This document shows positions 50,223 through 59,843 of a stretch of DNA of 64,000 nt, one piece after another. Where the stretch lies: the NCBI GenBank assembly GCA_016936755.1, contig JAFGXF010000060.1, forward strand, positions 20,449-84,448, read 5' to 3'. Positions within the stretch are counted from its first letter, which is position 1, and each line of letters begins with the position of its first letter. The notes beneath the pieces were generated by a model that saw only the letters and a program-made list of their open reading frames with translations, was not told where the DNA came from and searched no databases. Source of the stretch: Anaerolineaceae bacterium (GTDB taxonomy: Bacteria > Chloroflexota > Anaerolineae > Anaerolineales > Anaerolineaceae). The position numbers and the translations under genes were made by a program.

Positions 50223-51428
50223 TTATCCCTTTAATAATTTATCATTGAACATTAAAAAAACCAACAGTAGGATGAACGTAACACCCAGTAATATCAGAGG
50301 CATATTGCCCGGTTGTGTCAATTGCCAGGAATTTAGTAATGCTGGACTGATCATTTGCGTGATACCCTCAATAGTTACCAACCCATTCCAAACAGCATGA
50401 ATGATAATCGATATTAAATATGATAGGGCGGCTTTGATATAACCCCGGCCACTGACAGCAGATGCTAACCCCCAGCCACCAATAGCGCCGGTGGTTATAT
50501 GCATCAGTCCAGCACCTGCGCGACCCAATAATTGGAACCACCATTGATCCGATCCATCAAGAACCGGTACGGTTAACAGGCTTTCTGTTAGAGCAAAACC
50601 CGCACCACCCATGGCGCCTATCATTGCTCCCATGCGTGGGGTTGGTTTGTGCCAGGCCAGCAGCCAAAGTGGGATCTGTTTTACTGCTTCCTCGATGATC
50701 GGTATGAAACCGGATAACAGGGACAGAAGTAAAAACCGATTGACAGGGCGGGCGAAAAACGCTGTAAGCACATTGGTGAGTATGTCAGGATTATCTTGCG
50801 CACCGGCCAGTCGGTTTAGGGTCATTTCCAATTCGCCGATGACCGCTGTATTTTGGGAGATAAAGAGGAAGAAAAGCATCAAAGCAATGGCTATGGCGCC
50901 GAGTTCAATCAGGGTTCCCACCAGAGGAGAGATGACGATCCCGGCACTCAGAGCCCCCCAACCACGGGAGCTTTGCAATGAGTCTGAGCGCTTGATTACA
51001 AGCGACACAAACAAGGTGATAGGGATAATCACAGCGAGGATGGTCAGGATAGGAAAAAGGAATGGCAAAGTTATACCACGGGTGATTACCAAATGTCCCA
51101 ATAGAAGCGTTCCACCCCAAAAGAAAAACAAAACCACAATGAAAACGGGTGACTGAAACCGAGAAAAAAAACGACTGCCAGTGAATCGTATTGCTTTCCC
51201 ACTTATTGATTTAATTTTATGGATGGAAAAAGGTAACAGCAATATACCCAGTACCATCATGACCAATCCATAAACAAAAACCAGACTGGAATCAATGCCA
51301 GAATGATTGGTTACAATTATTTGGATTATCCCAACCAGTGCCAGAAGGCCTCCGGCTATCAGGGCAAAAGCAGCGGCTGTGATTGACAGAACCATTTGAA
51401 TGAGGCAATAGGTGTTGGCCTGACGCAA
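50223..51428 (-). CDS. PrsW-like intramembrane glutamic protease family protein
   Basis: IIEEAVKQIPLW, GAGFALTESLL, IHAVWNGL. Confidence 0.8.
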   Translation of the reverse strand: MRQANTYCLIQMVLSITAAAFALIAGGLLALVGIIQIIVTNHSGIDSSLVFVYGLVMMVLGILLLPFSIHKIKSISGKAIRFTGSRFFSRFQSPVFIVVLFFFWGGTLLLGHLVITRGITLPFLFPILTILAVIIPITLFVSLVIKRSDSLQSSRGWGALSAGIVISPLVGTLIELGAIAIALMLFFLFISQNTAVIGELEMTLNRLAGAQDNPDILTNVLTAFFARPVNRFLLLSLLSGFIPIIEEAVKQIPLWLLAWHKPTPRMGAMIGAMGGAGFALTESLLTVPVLDGSDQWWFQLLGRAGAGLMHITTGAIGGWGLASAVSGRGYIKAALSYLISIIIHAVWNGLVTIEGITQMISPALLNSWQLTQPGNMPLILLGVTFILLLVFLMFNDKLLKG

Positions 51429-51457
51429 GGATGTAGATGGTAATGGAGTAGTAATGG

Positions 51458-52693
51458 TTATTTTACCTCGACGATCACTTGATATATTTTATCGCCTTTA
51501 GCGATAGTTGTCCCCTGTGAAAGGTCACGTTCAGACAGTGAGCGAACCACTTCCATTCCTTGAATAACTTTACCAAAAACCGTGTACTCACCATTCAGAT
51601 CTGACATGGGGACCATGGTAATAAAGAATTGGCTGCCGTTGGTGTCAGGCCCTGCATTGGCCATGCCAACTACTCCCGGAGAGTCAAATTTTAAAGAATC
51701 AGTAATTTCATTTGGAAAAGCATACCCGGGTCCACCATATCCCGTGCCTGAAGGATCACCGGTTTGAGCCAAATACCCCTGAACTACACGATGGAAGGTA
51801 ATGTCATTGTAAAAACCGTTTCTTGCCAGGTAAACAAAGCTGTTGACTGCAAAAGGCGCCTTATCTGGAAAAAGCTGAATGACAATAGCACCCTTTTCGG
51901 TTTCGAGTGTGGCGATATATTGTTTTGCTGCATCGATTGTGTATGGGGGACAGCCGGTTATCTGCCGTTCTTCGAGCAGCATCAAGCTGATGACATCCTT
52001 TAAAATTGAATATTCCCTTGGTCCCTGATACATCACCCCGTTTATAACGAGAAAGGGCGTATAGGGAATACCCAGAGAGATGGCTTCTTCGCGGGCAGCA
52101 TTTACCTTGTCAATGATTACCTGGCTTTTAAGGTCATTGACAAGTATCTCCGGGTCGATCCCGATGTTAACAGCGGCTAGCTGAAGCCAGTCTTCAAAAT
52201 CTTGGGCGTTTAGTAATGACCACTCGGCCCGCCTCTCGAATAGCGTTTTTGTCATTGGCCAGAAACCACCCTGAACTCCGGCGGCCTCTGCTGCCTGGGC
52301 GGAGATTAGCGATTTATCATGAACCGGGTTGGGAAAGTGGCGCACTACTATTCGGAGCTCATCAGGGTAATCCAATCGTAGCTGATCCAAATCTGGAGCA
52401 AGACCAGCGCATCCAGGACATTGATAATCCACATATTCCACGATGGTTACGATTGCTTCTCCCGGTCCATCTACCCAATCATCGTTTGTGATGGCTGGGA
52501 CTAACAACCTCATGGCCTCATCTGTTGAATCTGGGGTTGTTTCGGTACTGCTTACCAAAGTGCAATAACCCTGATAATTTGCAGGGATGGTTGTAATGGA
52601 TGATCCTGATGTCGGATTTTGCGTGATCGCTTGATTACACGCGCATAAAAACAGCCCAACGAAGAGTGGAGATATGATATGACGTTTCATCAT
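51458..52693 (-). CDS. DsbA-like thioredoxin fused to cyclophilin-type peptidyl-prolyl isomerase (lipoprotein)
   Basis: Lipobox-like FLCAC; YVDYQCPGCAGLAP; cyclophilin TFHRVVQGYLAQTGDPSGTGYGGPGYAFPNE, NAGPDTNGSQFFITM. Confidence 0.92.
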   Translation of the reverse strand: MMKRHIISPLFVGLFLCACNQAITQNPTSGSSITTIPANYQGYCTLVSSTETTPDSTDEAMRLLVPAITNDDWVDGPGEAIVTIVEYVDYQCPGCAGLAPDLDQLRLDYPDELRIVVRHFPNPVHDKSLISAQAAEAAGVQGGFWPMTKTLFERRAEWSLLNAQDFEDWLQLAAVNIGIDPEILVNDLKSQVIIDKVNAAREEAISLGIPYTPFLVINGVMYQGPREYSILKDVISLMLLEERQITGCPPYTIDAAKQYIATLETEKGAIVIQLFPDKAPFAVNSFVYLARNGFYNDITFHRVVQGYLAQTGDPSGTGYGGPGYAFPNEITDSLKFDSPGVVGMANAGPDTNGSQFFITMVPMSDLNGEYTVFGKVIQGMEVVRSLSERDLSQGTTIAKGDKIYQVIVEVK

Positions 52694-52783
52694 TAATTTA
52701 ATGATGGAAAATATCCAGCGCAAGATAATTGTAACATTTACATTTACATTAGACCGGCTGGTCGTGCATAATAATGGAATGGA

Positions 52784-53428
52784 TTAGCCTTCATGGTGTG
52801 GAGAGATTGATTTTAGTGTTTTCGCAACAGCTTGACGCATGTCAGCCTGAACAAGGTCGCGGTCCCGGTTGGCGTCAATGACATTCCATATATGGGGAGC
52901 TGCTTCAGCCATAGAACGGTATCCTTTTCTGACCCGCTCGTGAAATGCCACGGAATAAGCATCCAACCGATTCCATTCGCCACAGTCTGTCTTTCGGCGC
53001 AACCCTCTTTCAACCTCAATATCCAGCAATATGATTAAGTCAGGTTGCAAGCCGCTTGTAGCAAACTCAAGAAGTTTCTTGAGTACATCCAAATCAACTC
53101 CATGGCCATATCCCTGATAGGCTAAAGTCGCGTCTGCATAACGATCAGAAATAACGACAACACCATTGGCAAGAGCTGGTTTGATCACTTCCTCAACCAA
53201 CTGGGCGCGGGCAGCCAGAAAAAGAAGAGTCTCTGCCTGGGGTGTTAGTGCTTTATTGTCCAGGGAGACCAAGACCTTCCTGATTTGATCACCAATAAAC
53301 GTGCCACCTGGTTCGCGGGTCAACAACACTGTATGTCCGAGTGAGTGAACATAATCAGCCAACAATGGAATCTGGCTGGTTTTCCCACTCCCCTCCGGGC
53401 CTTCTAGTGTAATAAAAAAGCCAGTCAT
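52784..53428 (-). CDS. tmk: Thymidylate kinase
   Basis: FITLEGPEGSGKTSQIPLL, LLTREPGGTFIGDQIRKVL, VISDRYADATLAYQGYG. Confidence 0.95.
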   Translation of the reverse strand: MTGFFITLEGPEGSGKTSQIPLLADYVHSLGHTVLLTREPGGTFIGDQIRKVLVSLDNKALTPQAETLLFLAARAQLVEEVIKPALANGVVVISDRYADATLAYQGYGHGVDLDVLKKLLEFATSGLQPDLIILLDIEVERGLRRKTDCGEWNRLDAYSVAFHERVRKGYRSMAEAAPHIWNVIDANRDRDLVQADMRQAVAKTLKSISPHHEG

Positions 53429-55053
53429 TAATCCCTGAATATCCTAACCCGGCGATTGGGTTCTTTCCCAAAGGATTGGGAAACCAACTGTGCTTGACGG
53501 GCCATATCATGTTGCAGTCTGCGCAAGGCTGCATCAGCGGGGGGTAAATCTACCCATCGCTCTCCATTCAGGACCGCTTCGATTGCAGCGCGGGTTTGCA
53601 TGTTGGATTTCTCATTGACAGGCTCTTCGATGACATTCCCTGGCAGGTTGAACAGGTCGGCGAGGAATTGCTCCATTTGATTGATCGTATTCGCTCTTAA
53701 GACATAAATCGGGATGCCCCGTTGCTCCGCGTCCAGAATGGATTGCTGGCGATTGCGATAATAAGTCCGCATCGTGACCAGTGTCTGGGCCTCTTCCAGA
53801 TCTTTAACCACTAATGCCGGAACACCCAATCTTCGCGATGCTTGTAAAAGGCGGTTCCGGGCGATTCCGTATGGGTAAATACGAATGGGGGCGTGATCGC
53901 GTGCATTTTTGCTGATGGGCGTGGAATTTGTCATGCGATCAGAAATGTGTTCAGAAAAGCCTGTTTTATTGAGGTAATGTCGTTGGAAAGGTGCCGTATC
54001 CATATTCCCGGAGTTGCGTTGCGCACTGGAGATTGGACGGTTTTCACTCTTGGCTGCTGGTTTTTCGATATGTATCTCGTTGTTTTCATCCCGGTAACGA
54101 AATTCAGGAGTTAATGAATAGCCACGCACAAGATTATCAACCGCAGCACTCACATCTTGGTATATCGCCAAATGATTCCGCTCTTGAATTTCGATTAACA
54201 TATCAAAGGTGGGTGGCGCACGGCGCTCCAAAACAGTCTTCTGTGTTCCGCGCCGACGGGCTTCTTCATCGGATAGGGTGACTGATTCAATGCCGCCGAT
54301 CAGATCAGATAGCGTTGGGTTAAGTAATAAGTTCTCTAAGGAACGCCCGTGTGCCGTTCCAATCAGCTGAACACCGCGTTCCGCGATAGTTCTGGCTGCT
54401 GCTGCCTCAAGTTCCCGCCCGATTTCGTCTATCACGATCACTTCGGGATTATGATTTTCAACCGCCTCGATCATCACCTCATGTTGTAAGGATGGCTTTG
54501 ATACTTGCATGCGGCGGGCCTTCCCTACGGCAGGATGTGGAACATCACCATCTCCACCGATCTCATTGGAGGTGTCCACAATGACCACCCGCTTAGACTC
54601 AGCCAGAATACGGGCAGCCTCCCTTAACATAGTGGTCTTGCCAATCCCGGGCTTTCCCAGGATCAACAGGCTTTTTCCAGATTCGACCAGATCCTGAATA
54701 ATATCGAGGGTTCCATAGACTGCCCGGCCGACCCGGCATGTAAGGCCCACGATATGCCCGCGTCGGTTGCGAATGGCAGAGATGCGGTGTAACGTTCGCT
54801 CCAAACCTGCTCGGTTGTCGCCGTCAAACTCCCCAATTCGTTGAACGACATAATCCAGGTCCGCGTGCGTGGCTTCATTTGTCGTTAGTGGAATCTCACT
54901 ATCAACGAATCGCGCGGTCGGATTTCTGCCAAGATCAATAATGATTTCCAATAGGTTGTCACTATTATTAGCTTCTGTTACCGCTTTTGAAATCGTGATT
55001 GGCAATACCTCCAGCAATACTTGGAGATCATCGGTTATTCTTTTTTGATTCAT
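53428..55053 (-). CDS. Ycf45/SpoIIIAA-type AAA ATPase with C-terminal R3H domain
   Basis: LLILGKPGIGKTTMLREAARIL, VIVIDEIGRELEAAAARTIAERGVQLIGTAHG; C-terminal LRRLQHDMARQAQLVSQSFGKEPNRRVRIF. Confidence 0.9.
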   Translation of the reverse strand: MNQKRITDDLQVLLEVLPITISKAVTEANNSDNLLEIIIDLGRNPTARFVDSEIPLTTNEATHADLDYVVQRIGEFDGDNRAGLERTLHRISAIRNRRGHIVGLTCRVGRAVYGTLDIIQDLVESGKSLLILGKPGIGKTTMLREAARILAESKRVVIVDTSNEIGGDGDVPHPAVGKARRMQVSKPSLQHEVMIEAVENHNPEVIVIDEIGRELEAAAARTIAERGVQLIGTAHGRSLENLLLNPTLSDLIGGIESVTLSDEEARRRGTQKTVLERRAPPTFDMLIEIQERNHLAIYQDVSAAVDNLVRGYSLTPEFRYRDENNEIHIEKPAAKSENRPISSAQRNSGNMDTAPFQRHYLNKTGFSEHISDRMTNSTPISKNARDHAPIRIYPYGIARNRLLQASRRLGVPALVVKDLEEAQTLVTMRTYYRNRQQSILDAEQRGIPIYVLRANTINQMEQFLADLFNLPGNVIEEPVNEKSNMQTRAAIEAVLNGERWVDLPPADAALRRLQHDMARQAQLVSQSFGKEPNRRVRIFRD

Positions 55054-55095
55054 ATAACTTTCTAGATATCCTTCTTAATCAGTAATTTTAATCCA

Positions 55096-55962
55096 TTAAT
55101 GATTGCTGATCCGGCAGGGTGTGATTGGCTGTGATGGTTTGGCTTTACGTTTATCGATTTGCATTAATTCAGTTGTTTTGAATTCCTTAACGTAGCTGGC
55201 CAGATGTTTTACCAGTATGGCTTGATGAGAATTATAGTCAGCGTTCATCATTTCAATACTTCGGAACAACCAGGATTGATATGATCGTATTGATAGATAC
55301 ATGGGGCGCGACAGTCTCGCTGGCAAACATTGAGTCAGATCACACAACAAATCACCGACGCGGGATACCTCGGGATCGAATAACGGGTGTATCCAGATCC
55401 CATGTGGGCCGCTGCGCACATCTGCAAAGGCGATTATACGCTCCGCCTTGTGACAGACCCAGAAGCGGGAGCGGAAACGAGCAGGTAAGTCAGTTATCTG
55501 AGAGATGGGTGGGATATTTGCCTGTAATAATTGGGTAACCTGCCACCAATCGACTTCTGCCAGAGGGCACCATTCCCCTGCACTCTCCAGACTGCTGGAA
55601 TTGCTCACTTGGTCGCCAAGTTTCCAGATATCCTGCCAGGCACTGACGGTAAAACCACAGAATTTCATTTTTTCCAATAGTGGATGTTTATGGTCAACCT
55701 CAGCAATCAGGTGCATCACGCCCAATCGTTGTGTGCGCTCGACCATGTCCCCCAGAATGACAGCAAGTGTGTTTTCTTGGATTACTGCACTTCCACCCAA
55801 CAAGGTGAGGTATCCCAGCTGCTCTTGTGATGTAGCCCTGACCTGGGCGATGGTTTCCATGCCTTCCCCCTGCTGATATAACAGGGTTAATATGGTCTGG
55901 CCTGGATCAAACTGGGATGCCATCCACCAAAAACCCTGAGGCGAGCCGTACATGAATTTCAA
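55096..55962 (-). CDS. GNAT-like acetyltransferase-related protein (TTG start; reading frame remains open further upstream)
   Basis: ATSQEQLGYLTLLGGSAVIQENTLAVILGDMVERTQRLGVMHLIAEVDHKHPLLEKMKFCGFTV. Confidence 0.55.
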   Translation of the reverse strand: MKFMYGSPQGFWWMASQFDPGQTILTLLYQQGEGMETIAQVRATSQEQLGYLTLLGGSAVIQENTLAVILGDMVERTQRLGVMHLIAEVDHKHPLLEKMKFCGFTVSAWQDIWKLGDQVSNSSSLESAGEWCPLAEVDWWQVTQLLQANIPPISQITDLPARFRSRFWVCHKAERIIAFADVRSGPHGIWIHPLFDPEVSRVGDLLCDLTQCLPARLSRPMYLSIRSYQSWLFRSIEMMNADYNSHQAILVKHLASYVKEFKTTELMQIDKRKAKPSQPITPCRISNH

Positions 55963-56088
55963 GGCACTGTTTAATGCAACAGCATCTTCCAGGATGTGCT
56001 GGTTGAGGAGTAATTCCGGAAGCGAAATGGAACGAATCCTAATAATTGGGCCTCTGATTAATTTATTCTACCATGTTGAAATCGAAGT

Positions 56089-56967
56089 CTACATATACTG
56101 ACGCATAGCGTCCAGCATACGGACAAAGCGCACTGTTGCACCAACATCATGGACCCGAATGATATCAGCCCCGCGCATGATCCCCAAGCCCACAGCTGCA
56201 AGCGTACCCTCCAGGCGTTGATCTGGGGGTAAATCAAGAGTCAATCCGATAAAGGATTTGCGCGAAGGACCCAGGAGGACCGGGTAACCGAGTTCATGAA
56301 TCTCGTTCAGATGAGCGATCAGGGTCATATTTTGCTCGACGGTTTTTCCAAATCCAATTCCCGGATCGAGGATGATCATATCATCCGTGATGCCTGCTGA
56401 GTGTGCAAGTGTCACGCTTTGAAGCAATTCGGTTATCACATCCTTTGCTAGATCATCATATTGAGTACCTTGCGGGTAGTTTGACAGACGCAATGCAAGT
56501 TTGGGATCAGCCGGTTGTGAACGGTTGTGCATTAATATCAAGGGTGCCTTATGTTTTTTTACCACCTCGGTCATACGGGGATCAGCTCTTAATGCCCAGA
56601 TATCATTGATCCAATCGACACCCATCTGTAAACCGGTTTCGGCAACAGATGCTTTATAGGTGTCCAGAGAAAGTGGTATTCCCAAGTTCTCGTTGATAAG
56701 CGCCTGAATTATGGGGATAACCCGCCTTAGCTCTTCTTCTTCACTGATGGGAGGTGCTCCCGGACGGGTGCTTTCACCACCAATATCCAGGATATCTGCA
56801 CCCGCTGTTATAAAATTACGAGCTTGTTCCAATACCTGATCAAGCACATTTTCATGAACGAGTAAGCCGTCACCAGAAAAACTATCCGGGGTGATATTAA
56901 TAATTCCCATGATGTAAGTTCGCTCTCCCCAGGAAAAATCGGCAAAAGTATTTTTCATGTACTGCAA
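56089..56967 (-). CDS. folP: Dihydropteroate synthase
   Basis: IMGIINITPDSFSGDG, DIGGESTRPGAPPISEEEEL, ILDPGIGFGKT. Confidence 0.95.
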   Translation of the reverse strand: MQYMKNTFADFSWGERTYIMGIINITPDSFSGDGLLVHENVLDQVLEQARNFITAGADILDIGGESTRPGAPPISEEEELRRVIPIIQALINENLGIPLSLDTYKASVAETGLQMGVDWINDIWALRADPRMTEVVKKHKAPLILMHNRSQPADPKLALRLSNYPQGTQYDDLAKDVITELLQSVTLAHSAGITDDMIILDPGIGFGKTVEQNMTLIAHLNEIHELGYPVLLGPSRKSFIGLTLDLPPDQRLEGTLAAVGLGIMRGADIIRVHDVGATVRFVRMLDAMRQYM

Positions 56968-57467
56968 CCCTTCTCATGATTAACAAAGATTTCCACACCG
57001 GTCTTGTCGATCGCAGCAGCAAGAGATCTTATTGTCATGCCGGTGATTGGATGGAGCAGGTCCGCGGCAATATCCGACAAGGGCAGCAGTACAAACGCTC
57101 GCTCGGTAAGCCGGGGGTGCGGGATCGTTAAACCCTTCGATGATACTACCAGGTTGTCGTAAAACAGGATATCAAGATCAATCAGCCGTGGTCCAAAGCG
57201 AATGGATGGTTGGCGACCCATTTCAATCTCAATGGATTTCAGATTTTTCAGCACCTTGCGGGGAGTGAGTGTAGTGGCTGCCTCCAGCACACAGTTAAGA
57301 AATAAAGGTTGATCCTGATAACCCCATGGTACGGTTTCATAAATGGGTGACACAATCCTCGGACGAATATCAGGTTCGAGCATCTGAATCGCTTGCGTTA
57401 AATTGCTTTGTCGGTCTCCCAGGTTGGATCCGAGGCCCAGATAAATACGATGCTTCATTCTTTCCAT
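56955..57467 (-). CDS. folK: 2-amino-4-hydroxy-6-hydroxymethyldihydropteridine pyrophosphokinase
   Basis: YLGLGSNLGDRQSNL, RFGPRLIDLDILFYDN, IPHPRLTERAFVLLPL. Confidence 0.95.
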   Translation of the reverse strand: MERMKHRIYLGLGSNLGDRQSNLTQAIQMLEPDIRPRIVSPIYETVPWGYQDQPLFLNCVLEAATTLTPRKVLKNLKSIEIEMGRQPSIRFGPRLIDLDILFYDNLVVSSKGLTIPHPRLTERAFVLLPLSDIAADLLHPITGMTIRSLAAAIDKTGVEIFVNHEKGCST

Positions 57468-58537
57468 ACTTCGAGGATAGTGATGAGATCTGATAGTAAA
57501 CCATATGCAGTGGTTCCAGGGCCAGGATTGCTCTCGAGAATCCCCAATCCTGGAAGCGTGTCTGTTTCAAATTGAATATAGGAACTCGTGCCATTTACTG
57601 AATAAAGAGTTGAATCTGAGTTAACACACTCAGGGGCAACGCGTGCTGATACATTTCGCCCTTTTTTTCGGGCCGAACAAACCAGCTTCCAGCGCTTGCC
57701 TTCTGCTTTGGCAGCAGAGATCATTTCTGGAGTAACGCCTCTAATTCCCTGTCGATCAACCTGCGAGGGTGTTAACGCCACTCCCAATAATACCGTGGAG
57801 AGAGCGGCAACCTTAATGGCGGCGTCCCAACCATCAATGTCTGCTGAAGGATCAGTTTCTGTAATACCAACCGCTTGAGCATATTTTACCGATGCTTCCA
57901 AAGTATCACCTGATTCCATTCGTGATAAAAGGAGGTTGGTACAGGAGTTAAGTATTCCATGAAATCCGATCAACTGGGAAGCCGGGAGACATGATTGAAA
58001 CAAAGAAAAAATAGGTGCACCATCCATGACAGATGACTCAAAACGGAAACAACGCCCTTGATTCCTTGCCAGGTTAGTCAATACTTCATATCCATGTACA
58101 ACTGGGCCTTTATTGGCGGTGATTACATGCATACCTCTCTCAAGCGCATGTCGAAGGTGGTTTATTGCGGGTTGGCCGGTCTTTTGATTCACGGGAGTAT
58201 TCTCCAGTAGAATATCCCCTTGGCAAACGTCGATGAATTCCATGGTGGTATTTACGGTCGGCCCCTTGTTGAGCAATGAATAATCCCCTGATCGCTTTGT
58301 AACCGGGTCGATCTTCAGGGGGTCAATTCCACCCGGATCAATGGCGTAGCCATGTCGATTAGTGGCGATACCGGTGATTTGTATTTTGACCCCGTATTGA
58401 TCAGAGAGCAGCGCGTGTTTATTGTGTAGCAAATTAACAAAAGCTTTGCCCACATTGCCAAAACCAACCATTACCAGACGTATTGTTCTCATTCTTGCCA
58501 TATCCTTTGTAACTGTAGTGATCAAATTGGAGGCCAT
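57455..58537 (-). CDS. Homoserine dehydrogenase
   Basis: LVMVGFGNVGKAFVNLL, HVITANKGPVVHGY, GILNSCTNLLLSRME, DPSADIDGWDAAIKVAALS. Confidence 0.93.
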   Translation of the reverse strand: MASNLITTVTKDMARMRTIRLVMVGFGNVGKAFVNLLHNKHALLSDQYGVKIQITGIATNRHGYAIDPGGIDPLKIDPVTKRSGDYSLLNKGPTVNTTMEFIDVCQGDILLENTPVNQKTGQPAINHLRHALERGMHVITANKGPVVHGYEVLTNLARNQGRCFRFESSVMDGAPIFSLFQSCLPASQLIGFHGILNSCTNLLLSRMESGDTLEASVKYAQAVGITETDPSADIDGWDAAIKVAALSTVLLGVALTPSQVDRQGIRGVTPEMISAAKAEGKRWKLVCSARKKGRNVSARVAPECVNSDSTLYSVNGTSSYIQFETDTLPGLGILESNPGPGTTAYGLLSDLITILEVWKE

Positions 58538-59241
58538 GGTATTGTGCGCCGGGTGCTCGGTGGAATGGGATAAAGACCACCGATCAGCAACGACCTCATT
58601 CTACCTGCCAATGCAGATAATTCAGCGGGACTTAACAAAGAGATTACTTGGTCATAAACACCGATTTGTGTGGTTAGATCAATATTCACCCGTTCGATAT
58701 CAGCCAGTAAATCATGGGGTATTTCTTCACCTGCGTGATCCCAGGCAACTGTTCGAAGTTTCTCAACCACATGAAAGGTGAGTCCATGGTCGATAAGCCA
58801 GACATGCCCATCCGGATCCTCGATAAAGTGGCCGGCTTTTCTGTCTGCGTTATTGAGCATGTAATCAAAAAGCAGGATCTTCCGACGAAGCGCAATATGA
58901 GCATCTGACAAAGTGAAATAATGGGTTTGCGGGTCATGTGTGATGAAAGCCTGGAGAGAACCAGGCCCCATTGGGCCTTTTTTTCGATGAACGGTTGGCG
59001 GAACCAGACCCCATTTCAGTGCTTCACTGAACACATACGTTGCCACCTCCCGTTTGAACAGCGTTCTGGGAGGAAAATCCCATAACGGTCTTTCACCTGC
59101 ACTCGGTTTATAAACTGCCCGCAGCTCATGAGAAGTGGTTCTGACATTTACCAGAAAGGTACCATTGGAGCCTTGCAAAAACTGACCCGCCAAGTCGATT
59201 TCCCCACATTGTAAATCCCTAAGAGTCGCCAGCTTGTCCAT
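58522..59241 (-). CDS. SCO1664-like protein (PI3/PI4-kinase-like fold)
   Basis: NVRTTSHELRAVYKPSAGERPLWDFPPRTLFKREVATYVFSEALKWGLVPPT; LLFDYMLNNADRKAGHFIED. Confidence 0.85.
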   Translation of the reverse strand: MDKLATLRDLQCGEIDLAGQFLQGSNGTFLVNVRTTSHELRAVYKPSAGERPLWDFPPRTLFKREVATYVFSEALKWGLVPPTVHRKKGPMGPGSLQAFITHDPQTHYFTLSDAHIALRRKILLFDYMLNNADRKAGHFIEDPDGHVWLIDHGLTFHVVEKLRTVAWDHAGEEIPHDLLADIERVNIDLTTQIGVYDQVISLLSPAELSALAGRMRSLLIGGLYPIPPSTRRTIPWPPI

Positions 59242-59782
59242 CTTGTATTATTTGGGATTTTTTATGCCCATTTTTCTTTGGGCAGACATGCCCTTTGGGA
59301 CCAATTACCTCGCCACATAATGGGCAAATTGGGCGACCTCGATCAGCCAATTCAACGCACCAATGCGCCAGACGACGAAGTTGATTGCGATTGCACCACA
59401 AGCGAACGACCCCCCGCTCTTCAGTGTCCTCTGCTTCGACAGACACCTCACGTAAGACCATAATGATCATATCTTCTGACAGGTCATAGCCCAGGCCGAA
59501 ATCACCTATTCGGAACAAAGGCTCCACGGGGGATTTTAATTGCATATCTTCTTCAGTATATGTTGAAGAGGCATCTTCAAGATCCGGATGGTCCTTTTTG
59601 ATATCTGCCAGGAATTGTTCAATGGCTACTGCCAGGGCTTGCAATTGTATTTTTTCCACAAGCAGTGAGACAAGCTCTCCCCCCTTCGTTGCTTGAATGT
59701 AAAAGACACGCTGACCGGGTCTGCCGATGGCGTTGGTTATGATATCATCTACTGGGTGAAATTCTATTTCTATACCTGGCAT
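59219..59782 (-). CDS. DUF3090 family protein
   Basis: GRPGQRVFYIQATKGGELVSLLVEKIQLQALA; C-terminal zinc-ribbon-like CPLCGEVIGPKGHVCPKKNGH. Confidence 0.88.
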   Translation of the reverse strand: MPGIEIEFHPVDDIITNAIGRPGQRVFYIQATKGGELVSLLVEKIQLQALAVAIEQFLADIKKDHPDLEDASSTYTEEDMQLKSPVEPLFRIGDFGLGYDLSEDMIIMVLREVSVEAEDTEERGVVRLWCNRNQLRRLAHWCVELADRGRPICPLCGEVIGPKGHVCPKKNGHKKSQIIQDGQAGDS

Positions 59783-59843
59783 AAAAAATTCCTGACGCGG
59801 GATTCCCACATTATAAGACATTCCAACCGTGGTCTGGTAGAAG

